In this document: positions 32,304-39,245 of the stretch, one piece after another
Layout of the letters: each line of letters opens with the position of its first letter
How positions within the stretch are numbered: the first letter of the stretch is position 1
Assembly: GCA_904501835.1 (NCBI GenBank)
Contig: CAJGBW010000006.1
Span: 1-40,340 of the forward strand
Direction of reading: 5' to 3'
Length of the DNA stretch: 40,340 nt
Source of the DNA: an uncultured Bacteroidales bacterium
GTDB lineage: Bacteria; Bacteroidota; Bacteroidia; Bacteroidales; UBA932
Notes under the pieces: generated by a model
Seen by the model: only the letters and a program-made list of their open reading frames with translations
What the model was told of the DNA's origin: nothing
The model's database searches: none
Made by a program: the position numbers and the translations under genes

Positions 32304-34028
32304 ATGAAAAAGTACCTATTCATTTTTCTCGTGGCTGCGTTCACATGGACCGGATGCCAGAAAGAACCAGCGGGTGGCTCAACTCCCGAGCAAGGACAAG
32401 AACAGGAGCAAACACCTCCTCAGGATGAACGTCCGACCATCACATTCACAACCAGCAAGGCGGTGGGTGAGAAAATCACGTTGGGATTCAACAAGTATGA
32501 GATTGCAAACGTATCAATCATTGGTGCAAAAGCGGAGAGCGCCACCCCCATCGGCGACTGGAGGTCCGTGACTTATAAACTTAACTCACAGACCGTGACC
32601 GTAAAGGGTGATATTACGAATTTCGACTGCCGAAGCAACGATATTACGAGCCTCACGCTTTCAAAGGACTTAAAACTCACAGAATTGAATTGTGTGGATA
32701 ACAATCTCACCGTGTTAGACGCAAGTCTACTCACAAAACTTGAGATGCTTGACTGCTCAAACAACAGCCTCAGTTCGCTAAATCTTTCCGGATGCCAGTC
32801 GCTATACTATGTAGCTTGTGACAATAACGCCATCAAAGATGCCGCTATGACCACCCTTGTAAACGACCTCCCCGCATTGGGCGCCCCGGGCGTGGGTAGA
32901 CTTATCGTCACGTCCAAAGATTGCAAAAATGTCATTTCGGTAGCGGATATCGACATCGCAAATGATAAGAATTGGGACGTAATGGACAATGCTTTCAATA
33001 AATTAGAGGGGAGCTTGGATATCAGCGGAGCGATGCATTTTATCCAAACTGCCAACTGCCATATCGTCTCAAAATCAGGAATCTATTCGTTTAGCCCCGT
33101 CAAGGGATGTAGCTACGAATCGGTTGGACAGATTGCATCCGCTGAAGTGCTTTGGGAGTCGTTTGGCACAAGTGTAACGCCTTCAGTCGGAGACCTTATC
33201 GAAGCGGTAGTATACAAAAAGGGCGTCATTGGTTTCAAAGCGACTGACAGAAAAGGCAACGCTGTCATCGCCGTCAAGGACGCTTCGGGCAACATTCTTT
33301 GGTCGTGGCATATTTGGATGACAAATCAACCGCAGGAACAGGTATATTTCAACAATGCCGGAACGATGATGGATCGCAATTTGGGTGCCACCTGTGCGAC
33401 ACCTGGCGATGCCGGCGCACTGGGTCTGTTGTACCAGTGGGGACGTAAGGATCCGTTCCTCAGCGCTTCCAGCATTGGAGAACAGACATTGGCGCAATCG
33501 ACTATCACTTGGCCGCAGCGGGTGACATCAAGTTCATATGGTTCCATCGCATTCAGCATTAGCCAACCGACAACTTTTATCAGACTAAATGATCGCAATT
33601 ATGATTGGCTTTATACAGGAACCTCATCTACCGACAATACTCGCTGGACCACCTCTGACAAGGACAAATCCATCTACGATCCCTGCCCTGCAGGCTGGCG
33701 CGTTCCTGACGGTGGCAGCAATGGCGTTTGGGCAAAAGCAGTGGGTGCTTCATCGGCATTTGAAAAACTTTTTGACTCGACGAAAAAGGGTATGGATTTC
33801 TCCAATAAGTTCGGCTTAAGCAGCAGCATCTGGTACCCGGCAGCCGGCTCTCGCATGTTTGACACCGGCAAACTTGACGTAGTCGGCGCCCACAGCCGTT
33901 GTTGGTCCGCCTCTCCGGGCAATGACTATCTTGCATACGCTTTTGTTGGCAGTTTTACTCACAATGTCCAACCAGCGGGCGAAACCTATCGCTCATACGG
34001 TTTATCTGTCCGTTGCATAAAGGAATAA
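32304..34028 (+). CDS. Lipoprotein with leucine-rich and FISUMP domains
   Basis: This 574-residue exported lipoprotein has the signal KKYLFIFLVAAFTWTGC. A Gln/Glu/Pro linker (STPEQGQEQEQTPPQDE) is followed by a leucine-rich-repeat block at about 110-165 (LTELNCVDNNLTVLDAS, LEMLDCSNNSLSSLNLS, LYYVACDNNAI). The C-terminal part (about 340-574) is a FISUMP (Fibrobacter succinogenes major paralogous) domain, as shown by MDRNLGATCATPGDAGALGL, YQWGRKDPF, and IYDPCPAGWRVPDGG. Its last residues YGLSVRCIKE are typical. Role is unknown; such proteins are thought to be surface-exposed. The 84-base repeat begins 58 bases after its stop. Confidence 0.85.
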   Translation: MKKYLFIFLVAAFTWTGCQKEPAGGSTPEQGQEQEQTPPQDERPTITFTTSKAVGEKITLGFNKYEIANVSIIGAKAESATPIGDWRSVTYKLNSQTVTVKGDITNFDCRSNDITSLTLSKDLKLTELNCVDNNLTVLDASLLTKLEMLDCSNNSLSSLNLSGCQSLYYVACDNNAIKDAAMTTLVNDLPALGAPGVGRLIVTSKDCKNVISVADIDIANDKNWDVMDNAFNKLEGSLDISGAMHFIQTANCHIVSKSGIYSFSPVKGCSYESVGQIASAEVLWESFGTSVTPSVGDLIEAVVYKKGVIGFKATDRKGNAVIAVKDASGNILWSWHIWMTNQPQEQVYFNNAGTMMDRNLGATCATPGDAGALGLLYQWGRKDPFLSASSIGEQTLAQSTITWPQRVTSSSYGSIAFSISQPTTFIRLNDRNYDWLYTGTSSTDNTRWTTSDKDKSIYDPCPAGWRVPDGGSNGVWAKAVGASSAFEKLFDSTKKGMDFSNKFGLSSSIWYPAAGSRMFDTGKLDVVGAHSRCWSASPGNDYLAYAFVGSFTHNVQPAGETYRSYGLSVRCIKE

Positions 34029-34086
34029 TCTTTCTGACGAGGCGCGCCCTGAGGAGATTTCAAATTTTCATTGAGAGCGCCAGGTC

Positions 34087-34170
34087 TATCCACAAAAACG
34101 GGCCTTTTTGTGGATACGAGGAGGAAATTATTGCTTCTGTCCACGAAATCGGCCCTTTTTGTGGACAGAA
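34087..34170 (+). repeat. 84-base two-hairpin repeat, copy 1 (REPIN-like)
   Basis: Hairpin 1 (34087-34116) has perfect 12-base arms TATCCACAAAAA and TTTTTGTGGATA around a 6-base loop. After an 18-base spacer, hairpin 2 (34135-34170) has perfect 10-base outer arms TTCTGTCCAC and GTGGACAGAA plus four inner pairs including a G-T wobble. The same design and spacing recur at 8598-8681. It lies between the FISUMP gene and the promoter of the Y1-type transposase, the position expected of the element mobilised by a REP-associated transposase. It is not a terminator, since the T run is inside the stem. Confidence 0.85.
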
Positions 34171-34192
34171 CCGATTCGAAGTGGAAAAATCC

Positions 34193-34222
34193 TTGTTTTT
34201 TACGCCGAAGTAAGTATATTTG
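34193..34222 (+). promoter_or_regulatory. -33/-7 promoter for the Y1 transposase
   Basis: TTG (34193-34195) and TATATTTG (34215-34222) are separated by 19 bases. It lies just after the hairpin repeat and gives a leader of about 90 bases before ATG 34321. Confidence 0.65.
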
Positions 34223-34320
34223 AACCGGTTATGACTCATTCAGCATAAAATTGTTGTGCGCTGTTGAAGTTTCTGCTTCCACGCCGCCGACAATAAAAAT
34301 CGTGCGTGATTTACTCACTT

Positions 34321-35259
34321 ATGAAAAAAGACCATAGCGCTCTGAATTTTTCAGAGAAAGAAAGGGCATGCGAAATCGCATTTGTCCGCAATGCGCCTTA
34401 TTGGCATCTATACACAGACGGGACTAAAATGCAGAATATTTTCTGTTGCGAGGAGGATTTCAAATTGGGAATGTGGTGTCTGGCAACCTCGCTGCATTTA
34501 TGCAAGGGAGTCCAAATTCTTACTTTTGAAATTATGAATAATCATATCCACCTGATCATGTCAGGAACAAAGGATAAGTGCATACAGGTATTTGATTTAT
34601 TTGTGATTCGAATCAAACACGGTCTATCCAAAACAGGCCGTATCATAGATTGGAAGTCCTTCAATATGGATTTTCTCCCCATCGAAAATCTTCGAGCCCT
34701 GCGTAATGAGATCATTTATGTTAACCGAAATGCCTTTGTCGCAAACGCCTCATACACGCCAGAATCATATCCTTGGGGCGGAGGATGCGCGTATTTTAGC
34801 CCATGGATCAAACTTTTGAAAACCAAGCGATTAGAAGACATGCCTATCCGCGACCAGAGGAAACTCCTACGAACGAGAGAGGTCTCTCAATTTTCTGAAC
34901 TTTTACTTTTAGACGTGAACGGTACGCCTTTCATTCCGTCCTTCTGCAACATTGAATTGGGTGAAAGCATGTTTAGGGACGCAAGGAACTATTTTTGTTC
35001 ACTCACACGCAACGCAGAGGCGTTTAGTCAGATTGCTGCACGGCTGAAAGACAGCGTATTCCTGACCGACGAGGAACTTTATGCCGTGACAAGTGCGTAT
35101 ATAAGTAAGGAGTTCTCAACAAAGACAGTTGTGCAATTGACTGGACAACAAAAGATTGACACTGCACGCCATCTACGTTTCAACTATAATGCATCTAATC
35201 AGCAACTTAGAAGATTATTGCGAATGGAGTTGTCTATCTTGGAAGAACTTTTCCCCTAA
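34321..35259 (+). CDS. Y1-type (REP-associated, IS200-like) tyrosine transposase
   Basis: This 312-residue protein has an N-terminal Y1_Tnp fold. YWHLYTDGTKMQNIFCCEED is the family's opening strand. IMNNHIHLIMSG carries the HxH metal-binding motif (about residues 77-82). EIIYVNRNAFVANASYTPES and YPWGGG match the YxxxNP...YPWSS segment of RAYT proteins, where the catalytic Tyr usually sits (Y in IIYVNRN). Residues about 270-312 form a small helical domain (NASNQQLRRLLRMELSILEE) that looks like a DNA-binding helix-turn-helix. Such enzymes mobilise REP hairpins. It is a single copy with its own promoter and an 84-base hairpin repeat just upstream. GTG 34306 is an alternative start. Confidence 0.8.
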   Translation: MKKDHSALNFSEKERACEIAFVRNAPYWHLYTDGTKMQNIFCCEEDFKLGMWCLATSLHLCKGVQILTFEIMNNHIHLIMSGTKDKCIQVFDLFVIRIKHGLSKTGRIIDWKSFNMDFLPIENLRALRNEIIYVNRNAFVANASYTPESYPWGGGCAYFSPWIKLLKTKRLEDMPIRDQRKLLRTREVSQFSELLLLDVNGTPFIPSFCNIELGESMFRDARNYFCSLTRNAEAFSQIAARLKDSVFLTDEELYAVTSAYISKEFSTKTVVQLTGQQKIDTARHLRFNYNASNQQLRRLLRMELSILEELFP

Positions 35260-35280
35260 AAAATTCTTCTCTCTCTGACT

Positions 35281-35304
35281 TCCAACCGATGAGTGAAGGT
35301 TGGA
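35281..35304. terminator. Hairpin between convergent genes
   Basis: TCCAACC (35281-35287) and GGTTGGA (35298-35304) form a perfect 7-base stem with a 10-base loop between the transposase stop and the ComF stop. There is no T run immediately after on either strand, so it is only a possible terminator. Confidence 0.35.
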
Positions 35305-35306
35305 CT

Positions 35307-36254
35307 CTACCCTTCCCCCACAAACGCCAGTGTGGCGACGCTGATGCGGACGGTGGGCAGGAAGACTTGACGCAGGGCCTTGTGGCATTGCGAGAGGGTG
35401 CTGCCGGTGGTGAATACGTCATCCACCAGCAAAATATGGCGCGGAAAGCCAGACGGGGAGGAGCGGGGCGAGACGCGAAAGGCATCAGCGACATTGCGCT
35501 GCTTTTGTTCGATCGGCAATTGGGTCTGGGTTTTCGTGTGGCGGGTGCGACGCAACAAATTCACGCACAATTTGTCTGATTTACCCATTTTCTCTGCAAG
35601 GGCACGCGCGATGACTTCCGCCTGATTGTAGCCTCGACGGAAATGACGGAATCCATGCAGCGGAACGGGCACAATCAAATCCACATCTTCATATAGGGGA
35701 CTTTCTGCCAGACGGGCACCCAAACGACGGGCAAAATGCCGCCCCATTGACAAGGCACCTCCGTATTTGAGAGCCTGGGGTATTTCTTTATATCCAGCAG
35801 ACGCGTCATAATAAAACAAGGCACACGCGCGCTGATAGGGTTCAGTGACCGCGCCACCCGTAGCGGAGGAAGCACCAGCGGCGGAGGAATCACCAGCACC
35901 CGCAGCACCACCGACCGCATCACCACCACCCGCAGCGGAGGAAGCACCCGCGGCGGAGGAATCACCGACCGCGACACCCGCAGCGCCATCACCACCAGCA
36001 ATAGCGGAACCACCACCCGTAGCGGAGGCTGGCGATGAGTGCCCGGTGCATAGCCAGTCCTGGATGCGCTGGTTGTAGCGATCTGACATGGCGTTTTGCT
36101 CGCGATTCCAGTCGTAGGTCAGCGGCAAGTCCGCATCACAATGCAGACAGATATATTTTTCTTGCAGCGAGAGCACACGCCCACATACAATACAACGCCT
36201 CGGCAAAAAGAAATCTGCCAAGGCGCGAAAAAATATGCCCACTTTGGGGTGCAC
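35307..36254 (-). CDS. ComF-like phosphoribosyltransferase with repeat insertion
   Basis: This ComF/GntX-family protein has an N-terminal zinc ribbon (CIVCG and CLHCD, residues 21-39) and a C-terminal type-I phosphoribosyltransferase domain. The PRPP loop is ILLVDDVFTTGSTLSQC, near residue 275, and LIVPVPLHGFRHFRRGYNQA lies near 191. ComF assists uptake of transforming DNA in several bacteria, and the molecular role is not settled. Residues 73-136 (35847-36038) are an inserted Gly/Ala/Ser tract, in which a 24-residue (72-base) unit starting at 35862 and 35934 is repeated. Usual ComF proteins have about 220-245 residues, so the insert explains the length of 315. It begins 10 bases after the fabG stop in one operon. 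Confidence 0.88.
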   Translation of the reverse strand: MHPKVGIFFRALADFFLPRRCIVCGRVLSLQEKYICLHCDADLPLTYDWNREQNAMSDRYNQRIQDWLCTGHSSPASATGGGSAIAGGDGAAGVAVGDSSAAGASSAAGGGDAVGGAAGAGDSSAAGASSATGGAVTEPYQRACALFYYDASAGYKEIPQALKYGGALSMGRHFARRLGARLAESPLYEDVDLIVPVPLHGFRHFRRGYNQAEVIARALAEKMGKSDKLCVNLLRRTRHTKTQTQLPIEQKQRNVADAFRVSPRSSPSGFPRHILLVDDVFTTGSTLSQCHKALRQVFLPTVRISVATLAFVGEG

Positions 36255-36264
36255 GATAGATTTT

Positions 36265-37011
36265 CTACATGTGATAGCCGCCGTCGCAACGGATTACCTG
36301 TCCCGTCACAAAAGAACTCAAATCGCTGGCAAGGAAAAGAGCCGCACCTGCCACCTCTTCCACCGAGCCGCCACGACGCATGGGCGTGTCCTCTATCCAT
36401 TCATTTTTAAGACTATCCGGCAAGCGGTCCGTCATATCAGAAATGATAAATCCCGGCGCCACACAATTGGATCGTATTCCTCTGGCTCCCAATTCTTTGG
36501 CTACAGATTTTGCCAGACCAATCAAAGCCGCCTTGGAAGCCGCATAGTTACTTTGACCGAAGTTTCCGCCAATACCGACAATGGACGACATATTGATAAT
36601 ACTTCCGCTGCGCTGACGCGTCATAATCGGAGCCACCGCATTGGTAAAATTAAAGGCGGACTTCAAATTGACGCGCAAGACTTCATCCCACTGATCTTCA
36701 TTCATTCGGAAGACCAAGGCATCGCGAGTAATTCCCGCATTATTGACAAGCACATCTATGCGTCCAAACTCTTTGTGAATCTCGGCGACCACATCCTTTG
36801 TCAATTGGAAATTAGAGGCATCAGCCGCAAACGATTGGCATTTTACGCCCATCGCACGAATTTCCGCCTCTGTCTGTTCCGCCAGCTCCTTCTGCTCCAA
36901 ATAGGTGAAGGCTATATCTGCCCCCTCTGACGCAAATTTTAGCGCAACGGCCCTTCCTATTCCTCTGGAGGCGCCTGTGATGACCGCTACTTTTCCTGAA
37001 AGCAAACCCAT
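36265..37011 (-). CDS. fabG: 3-oxoacyl-[ACP] reductase FabG
   Basis: FabG reduces 3-oxoacyl-ACP to 3-hydroxyacyl-ACP with NADPH in fatty acid elongation. The 248 residues match the family. The cofactor motif is TGASRGIGRA (12-21) and the NAG motif is VNNAGITRD (89-97). The active-site Ser 142/143 lies in IINMSSIVGIGGNFGQ, with Tyr156 and Lys160 in NYAASK. The C-terminal VTGQVIRCDGGYHM is standard. It lies 7 bases after the AraC gene stop, in the same operon. Confidence 0.95.
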   Translation of the reverse strand: MGLLSGKVAVITGASRGIGRAVALKFASEGADIAFTYLEQKELAEQTEAEIRAMGVKCQSFAADASNFQLTKDVVAEIHKEFGRIDVLVNNAGITRDALVFRMNEDQWDEVLRVNLKSAFNFTNAVAPIMTRQRSGSIINMSSIVGIGGNFGQSNYAASKAALIGLAKSVAKELGARGIRSNCVAPGFIISDMTDRLPDSLKNEWIEDTPMRRGGSVEEVAGAALFLASDLSSFVTGQVIRCDGGYHM

Positions 37012-37018
37012 GTTTCTA

Positions 37019-38116
37019 TTACTTTAAATTTTCCTTCATCCATTGTGTCGGCGTCTGACCGGTCTCCCGCTCAAAGGCCCGATAAAACGAGGATGAAATA
37101 TTATATCCGCTACTCAACGCTATGTCTTTGACCAAAATTTCTTCGCCCTTGCGATGTTTTTCCTTGATGGTCTCCAACGCGTGGTCTATGCGCAAATGAT
37201 TGATAAAATCTGAAAATGACGCCCCATAAGTCAGGTGGATTGCATCCGACAAATAAGTGCGATTGGTCTTGACCTTCTCGGCCAGGGACACCAAAGAAAT
37301 TTCCGGATCCAGATATACCTTGTCATCGTGTATGGCAACGGTCAGGTTTTCCAAACAACGTGCGTACGCATTTTCCGCTGAAAGAGAACGCTCCAACGAT
37401 GTTTTTTTGTCCTGCGCGTCATGTTCGGACAAGCGCAGACGAAGCACCTCTGCAGAATAACGGACACGAAACAGGAAATAACCGATAACCAGCAAACACA
37501 GCGACAGCAGCACAATCATCACAATGAGTGCCGTCAACCCCTTTTGGCGAGCAGAAAAAGCAATGATCGATATCGCCACGGGTATCAGCGCCAGCGCGGT
37601 AAGCGTCAACAAACGCATGTTCTCCGTTCTGATATTTCCGACAAGGCTGTAATACTCTTTCAGCAAGAGGTAATACTCACGCACTTTTTGATAAGACCAG
37701 ATCAAAACGACGGTCACATAAAAAGCAATGAAAACGCGGCTGAACTCATACCCATTCTGATAGTTGAAAACATAAAGCGAAATCGCGCCAAACGTAACCA
37801 CCGCCGTCGGGGCCAGAAAAATCAAATAATCCCGCAGACGGATTCCCGTCAAAGTCGTCAGATGCCGAATCGCAAGATAATACAATGGAATGGCAACCAA
37901 CATGATGATATAGTAGGAGATGTCTGCCCAATGCCCCCCTTCTTCACCCGGGCGAAAACCATAGCCGTAAAATGCAATGGAAATTCCGCCCACAATCAGC
38001 GCGACCGCATTAAGTCGCTGCGCAACCCTGCCTGTCCCCTTGCGAAAGAGCACAACAAGGCCACTGACAACCGCAATCAGCGCCGGGATGTAAAACAGGA
38101 ACCAAAGAGACGACAT
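37019..38116 (-). CDS. Membrane-bound AraC-family transcription regulator
   Basis: This 365-residue regulator has an N-terminal membrane region of six or seven helices (about 1-220; for example LWFLFYIPALIAVVSGLVVL, ITALALIPVAISIIAFSA and LIVMIVLLSLCLLVIGYF). A short linker leads to a C-terminal AraC-type DNA-binding domain (about 255-365: YLSDAIHLTYGASFSDFINH, ILVKDIALSSGYNISSSFY). Such 7TM-plus-AraC proteins are a Bacteroidota type of one-component membrane sensor; the signal is unknown. It sits between the GDPD lipoprotein and fabG, suggesting a response to membrane or lipid state. Confidence 0.88.
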   Translation of the reverse strand: MSSLWFLFYIPALIAVVSGLVVLFRKGTGRVAQRLNAVALIVGGISIAFYGYGFRPGEEGGHWADISYYIIMLVAIPLYYLAIRHLTTLTGIRLRDYLIFLAPTAVVTFGAISLYVFNYQNGYEFSRVFIAFYVTVVLIWSYQKVREYYLLLKEYYSLVGNIRTENMRLLTLTALALIPVAISIIAFSARQKGLTALIVMIVLLSLCLLVIGYFLFRVRYSAEVLRLRLSEHDAQDKKTSLERSLSAENAYARCLENLTVAIHDDKVYLDPEISLVSLAEKVKTNRTYLSDAIHLTYGASFSDFINHLRIDHALETIKEKHRKGEEILVKDIALSSGYNISSSFYRAFERETGQTPTQWMKENLK

Positions 38117-38126
38117 CCTACAAAAA

Positions 38127-39098
38127 TTAGTCGTGACGACCTACGCTGCGAAGATAATTCAACAGCAATTCAGGACGGTCGGTCTGAATCATAGACACAC
38201 CTGTTTCGAGAATCGCGCCATAAACAGGAGCGGCAGAACCCGTCTGAACGAAAGATTCAAAAGCAGCATCATCATCGTAACCCAGACCGCTCAATGTAGG
38301 CCAAAGCGTGTTCACCCAAGCGCGGGAACCGGCTGCACGAACCTTGTCTACCGCCTCTTTATAATCTGCAGGAGAGTATTGTCTGCCATAGCACAACTCA
38401 TAAGCGAGAGGCTTCTGTGCAGGATCTGCCTGACCCGCAGCAATGAAGCTGTCCAAAGCGGCACAGTTATCCTTTTTAGGAGAAACGATGGGCATGTACA
38501 TCATCTTGGACGGATATTGATTCATCTTTGCGTTTACAAAATCTACCGCAGCACCGCCCTTGATAAGCAATTGCTCGGTAATGCCTACTTTCTCTGCAAT
38601 AGGCATGATGAGATCATAATATTGGAAACCTTGGTCGATATTGATGATAATGCGGTCCTTACAAACAAGGAAAGCCTCTTCCAAAGTCGGCATACGGAGA
38701 GAGTCGGTGGTCACTCCGTGAGCTGTCTTGAGTTTCAAGTTCTTGATTTCCGCCAACGTGTTTTTATTAACGCCGCTACCGTGCTCGCCCTTCCAGTTGG
38801 TACAACGACGAAGGCTGCCGTCATGAGAAAGAACGATCACGCTGTCTTTGGTCATTTTCACATCCAACTCCATGATATCCACACCCATACGGATGACAGA
38901 CTCGATGGCAGGAATGGAGTTTTCGGGATAGTTTCTCCAGTCGCCGCGGTGGCTGGCTACCAAGACATAATCAGAATTCGGATTACGCATTTCCGCCAAA
39001 ATCTTCTCGGCGCGAGTGGCGTATTGAGGTTCCTGACAGCAAGAAAGCGCAATGCCGGAAAGCAATACGATGGAAAAAAGTTTACTAAAGAGTTTCAT
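38127..39098 (-). CDS. Glycerophosphodiester phosphodiesterase family lipoprotein
   Basis: GDPD enzymes hydrolyse glycerophosphodiesters to glycerol 3-phosphate and an alcohol. The signal is LFSKLFSIVLLSGIALSC with the lipobox at Cys20/21, so it is anchored to a membrane. The catalytic motifs are VASHRGDWRNYPENS (H50, R51, E59), MELDVKMTKD (E77, D79) and LSHDGSLRRCT (H92). NIDQGFQYYDL lies later. The 323 residues fit the family. It is the first gene of the operon GDPD - AraC - fabG - ComF and has a full promoter upstream. Confidence 0.92.
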   Translation of the reverse strand: MKLFSKLFSIVLLSGIALSCCQEPQYATRAEKILAEMRNPNSDYVLVASHRGDWRNYPENSIPAIESVIRMGVDIMELDVKMTKDSVIVLSHDGSLRRCTNWKGEHGSGVNKNTLAEIKNLKLKTAHGVTTDSLRMPTLEEAFLVCKDRIIINIDQGFQYYDLIMPIAEKVGITEQLLIKGGAAVDFVNAKMNQYPSKMMYMPIVSPKKDNCAALDSFIAAGQADPAQKPLAYELCYGRQYSPADYKEAVDKVRAAGSRAWVNTLWPTLSGLGYDDDAAFESFVQTGSAAPVYGAILETGVSMIQTDRPELLLNYLRSVGRHD

Positions 39099-39155
39099 AT
39101 TTTCTTTTGTTAAAATTATATCTCATTCAGCCTCGAAAACAAAATTCGTAGCCCA

Positions 39156-39187
39156 CAAATTTAAGATTTTTCTTTTAAGAAAAGCAA
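39156..39187 (-). promoter_or_regulatory. -33/-7 promoter for the GDPD operon
   Basis: On the minus strand TTG (39185-39187) and TAAATTTG (39156-39163) are separated by 21 bases. It is divergent from the NagB-like promoter that follows. Confidence 0.6.
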
Positions 39188-39192
39188 AAAAA

Positions 39193-39223
39193 TTGGAATA
39201 ATGCAAAACAACTCATAAATTTG
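39193..39223 (+). promoter_or_regulatory. -33/-7 promoter for the NagB-like gene
   Basis: TTG (39193-39195) and TAAATTTG (39216-39223) are separated by 20 bases. It lies 22 bases before the ATG at 39246. Confidence 0.65.
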
Positions 39224-39245
39224 CATAATCAGTAATTTGATCATT

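Noticed and set aside
34087..34170. The two hairpins as intrinsic terminators of the FISUMP gene
   Set aside because: The T run is inside the right arm rather than after the stem, and the same unit occurs at 8598-8681 after a dead IS fragment with no gene to terminate.
35847..36038. Possible CRISPR-like array in the ComF region
   Set aside because: Repeats are contiguous, degenerate and in frame within a conserved gene, with no unique spacers and no cas genes.
38133..39113. Open frame (326 codons) opposite the GDPD gene
   Set aside because: The minus-strand gene has clear GDPD motifs and a promoter; the plus frame has no motif and no promoter.
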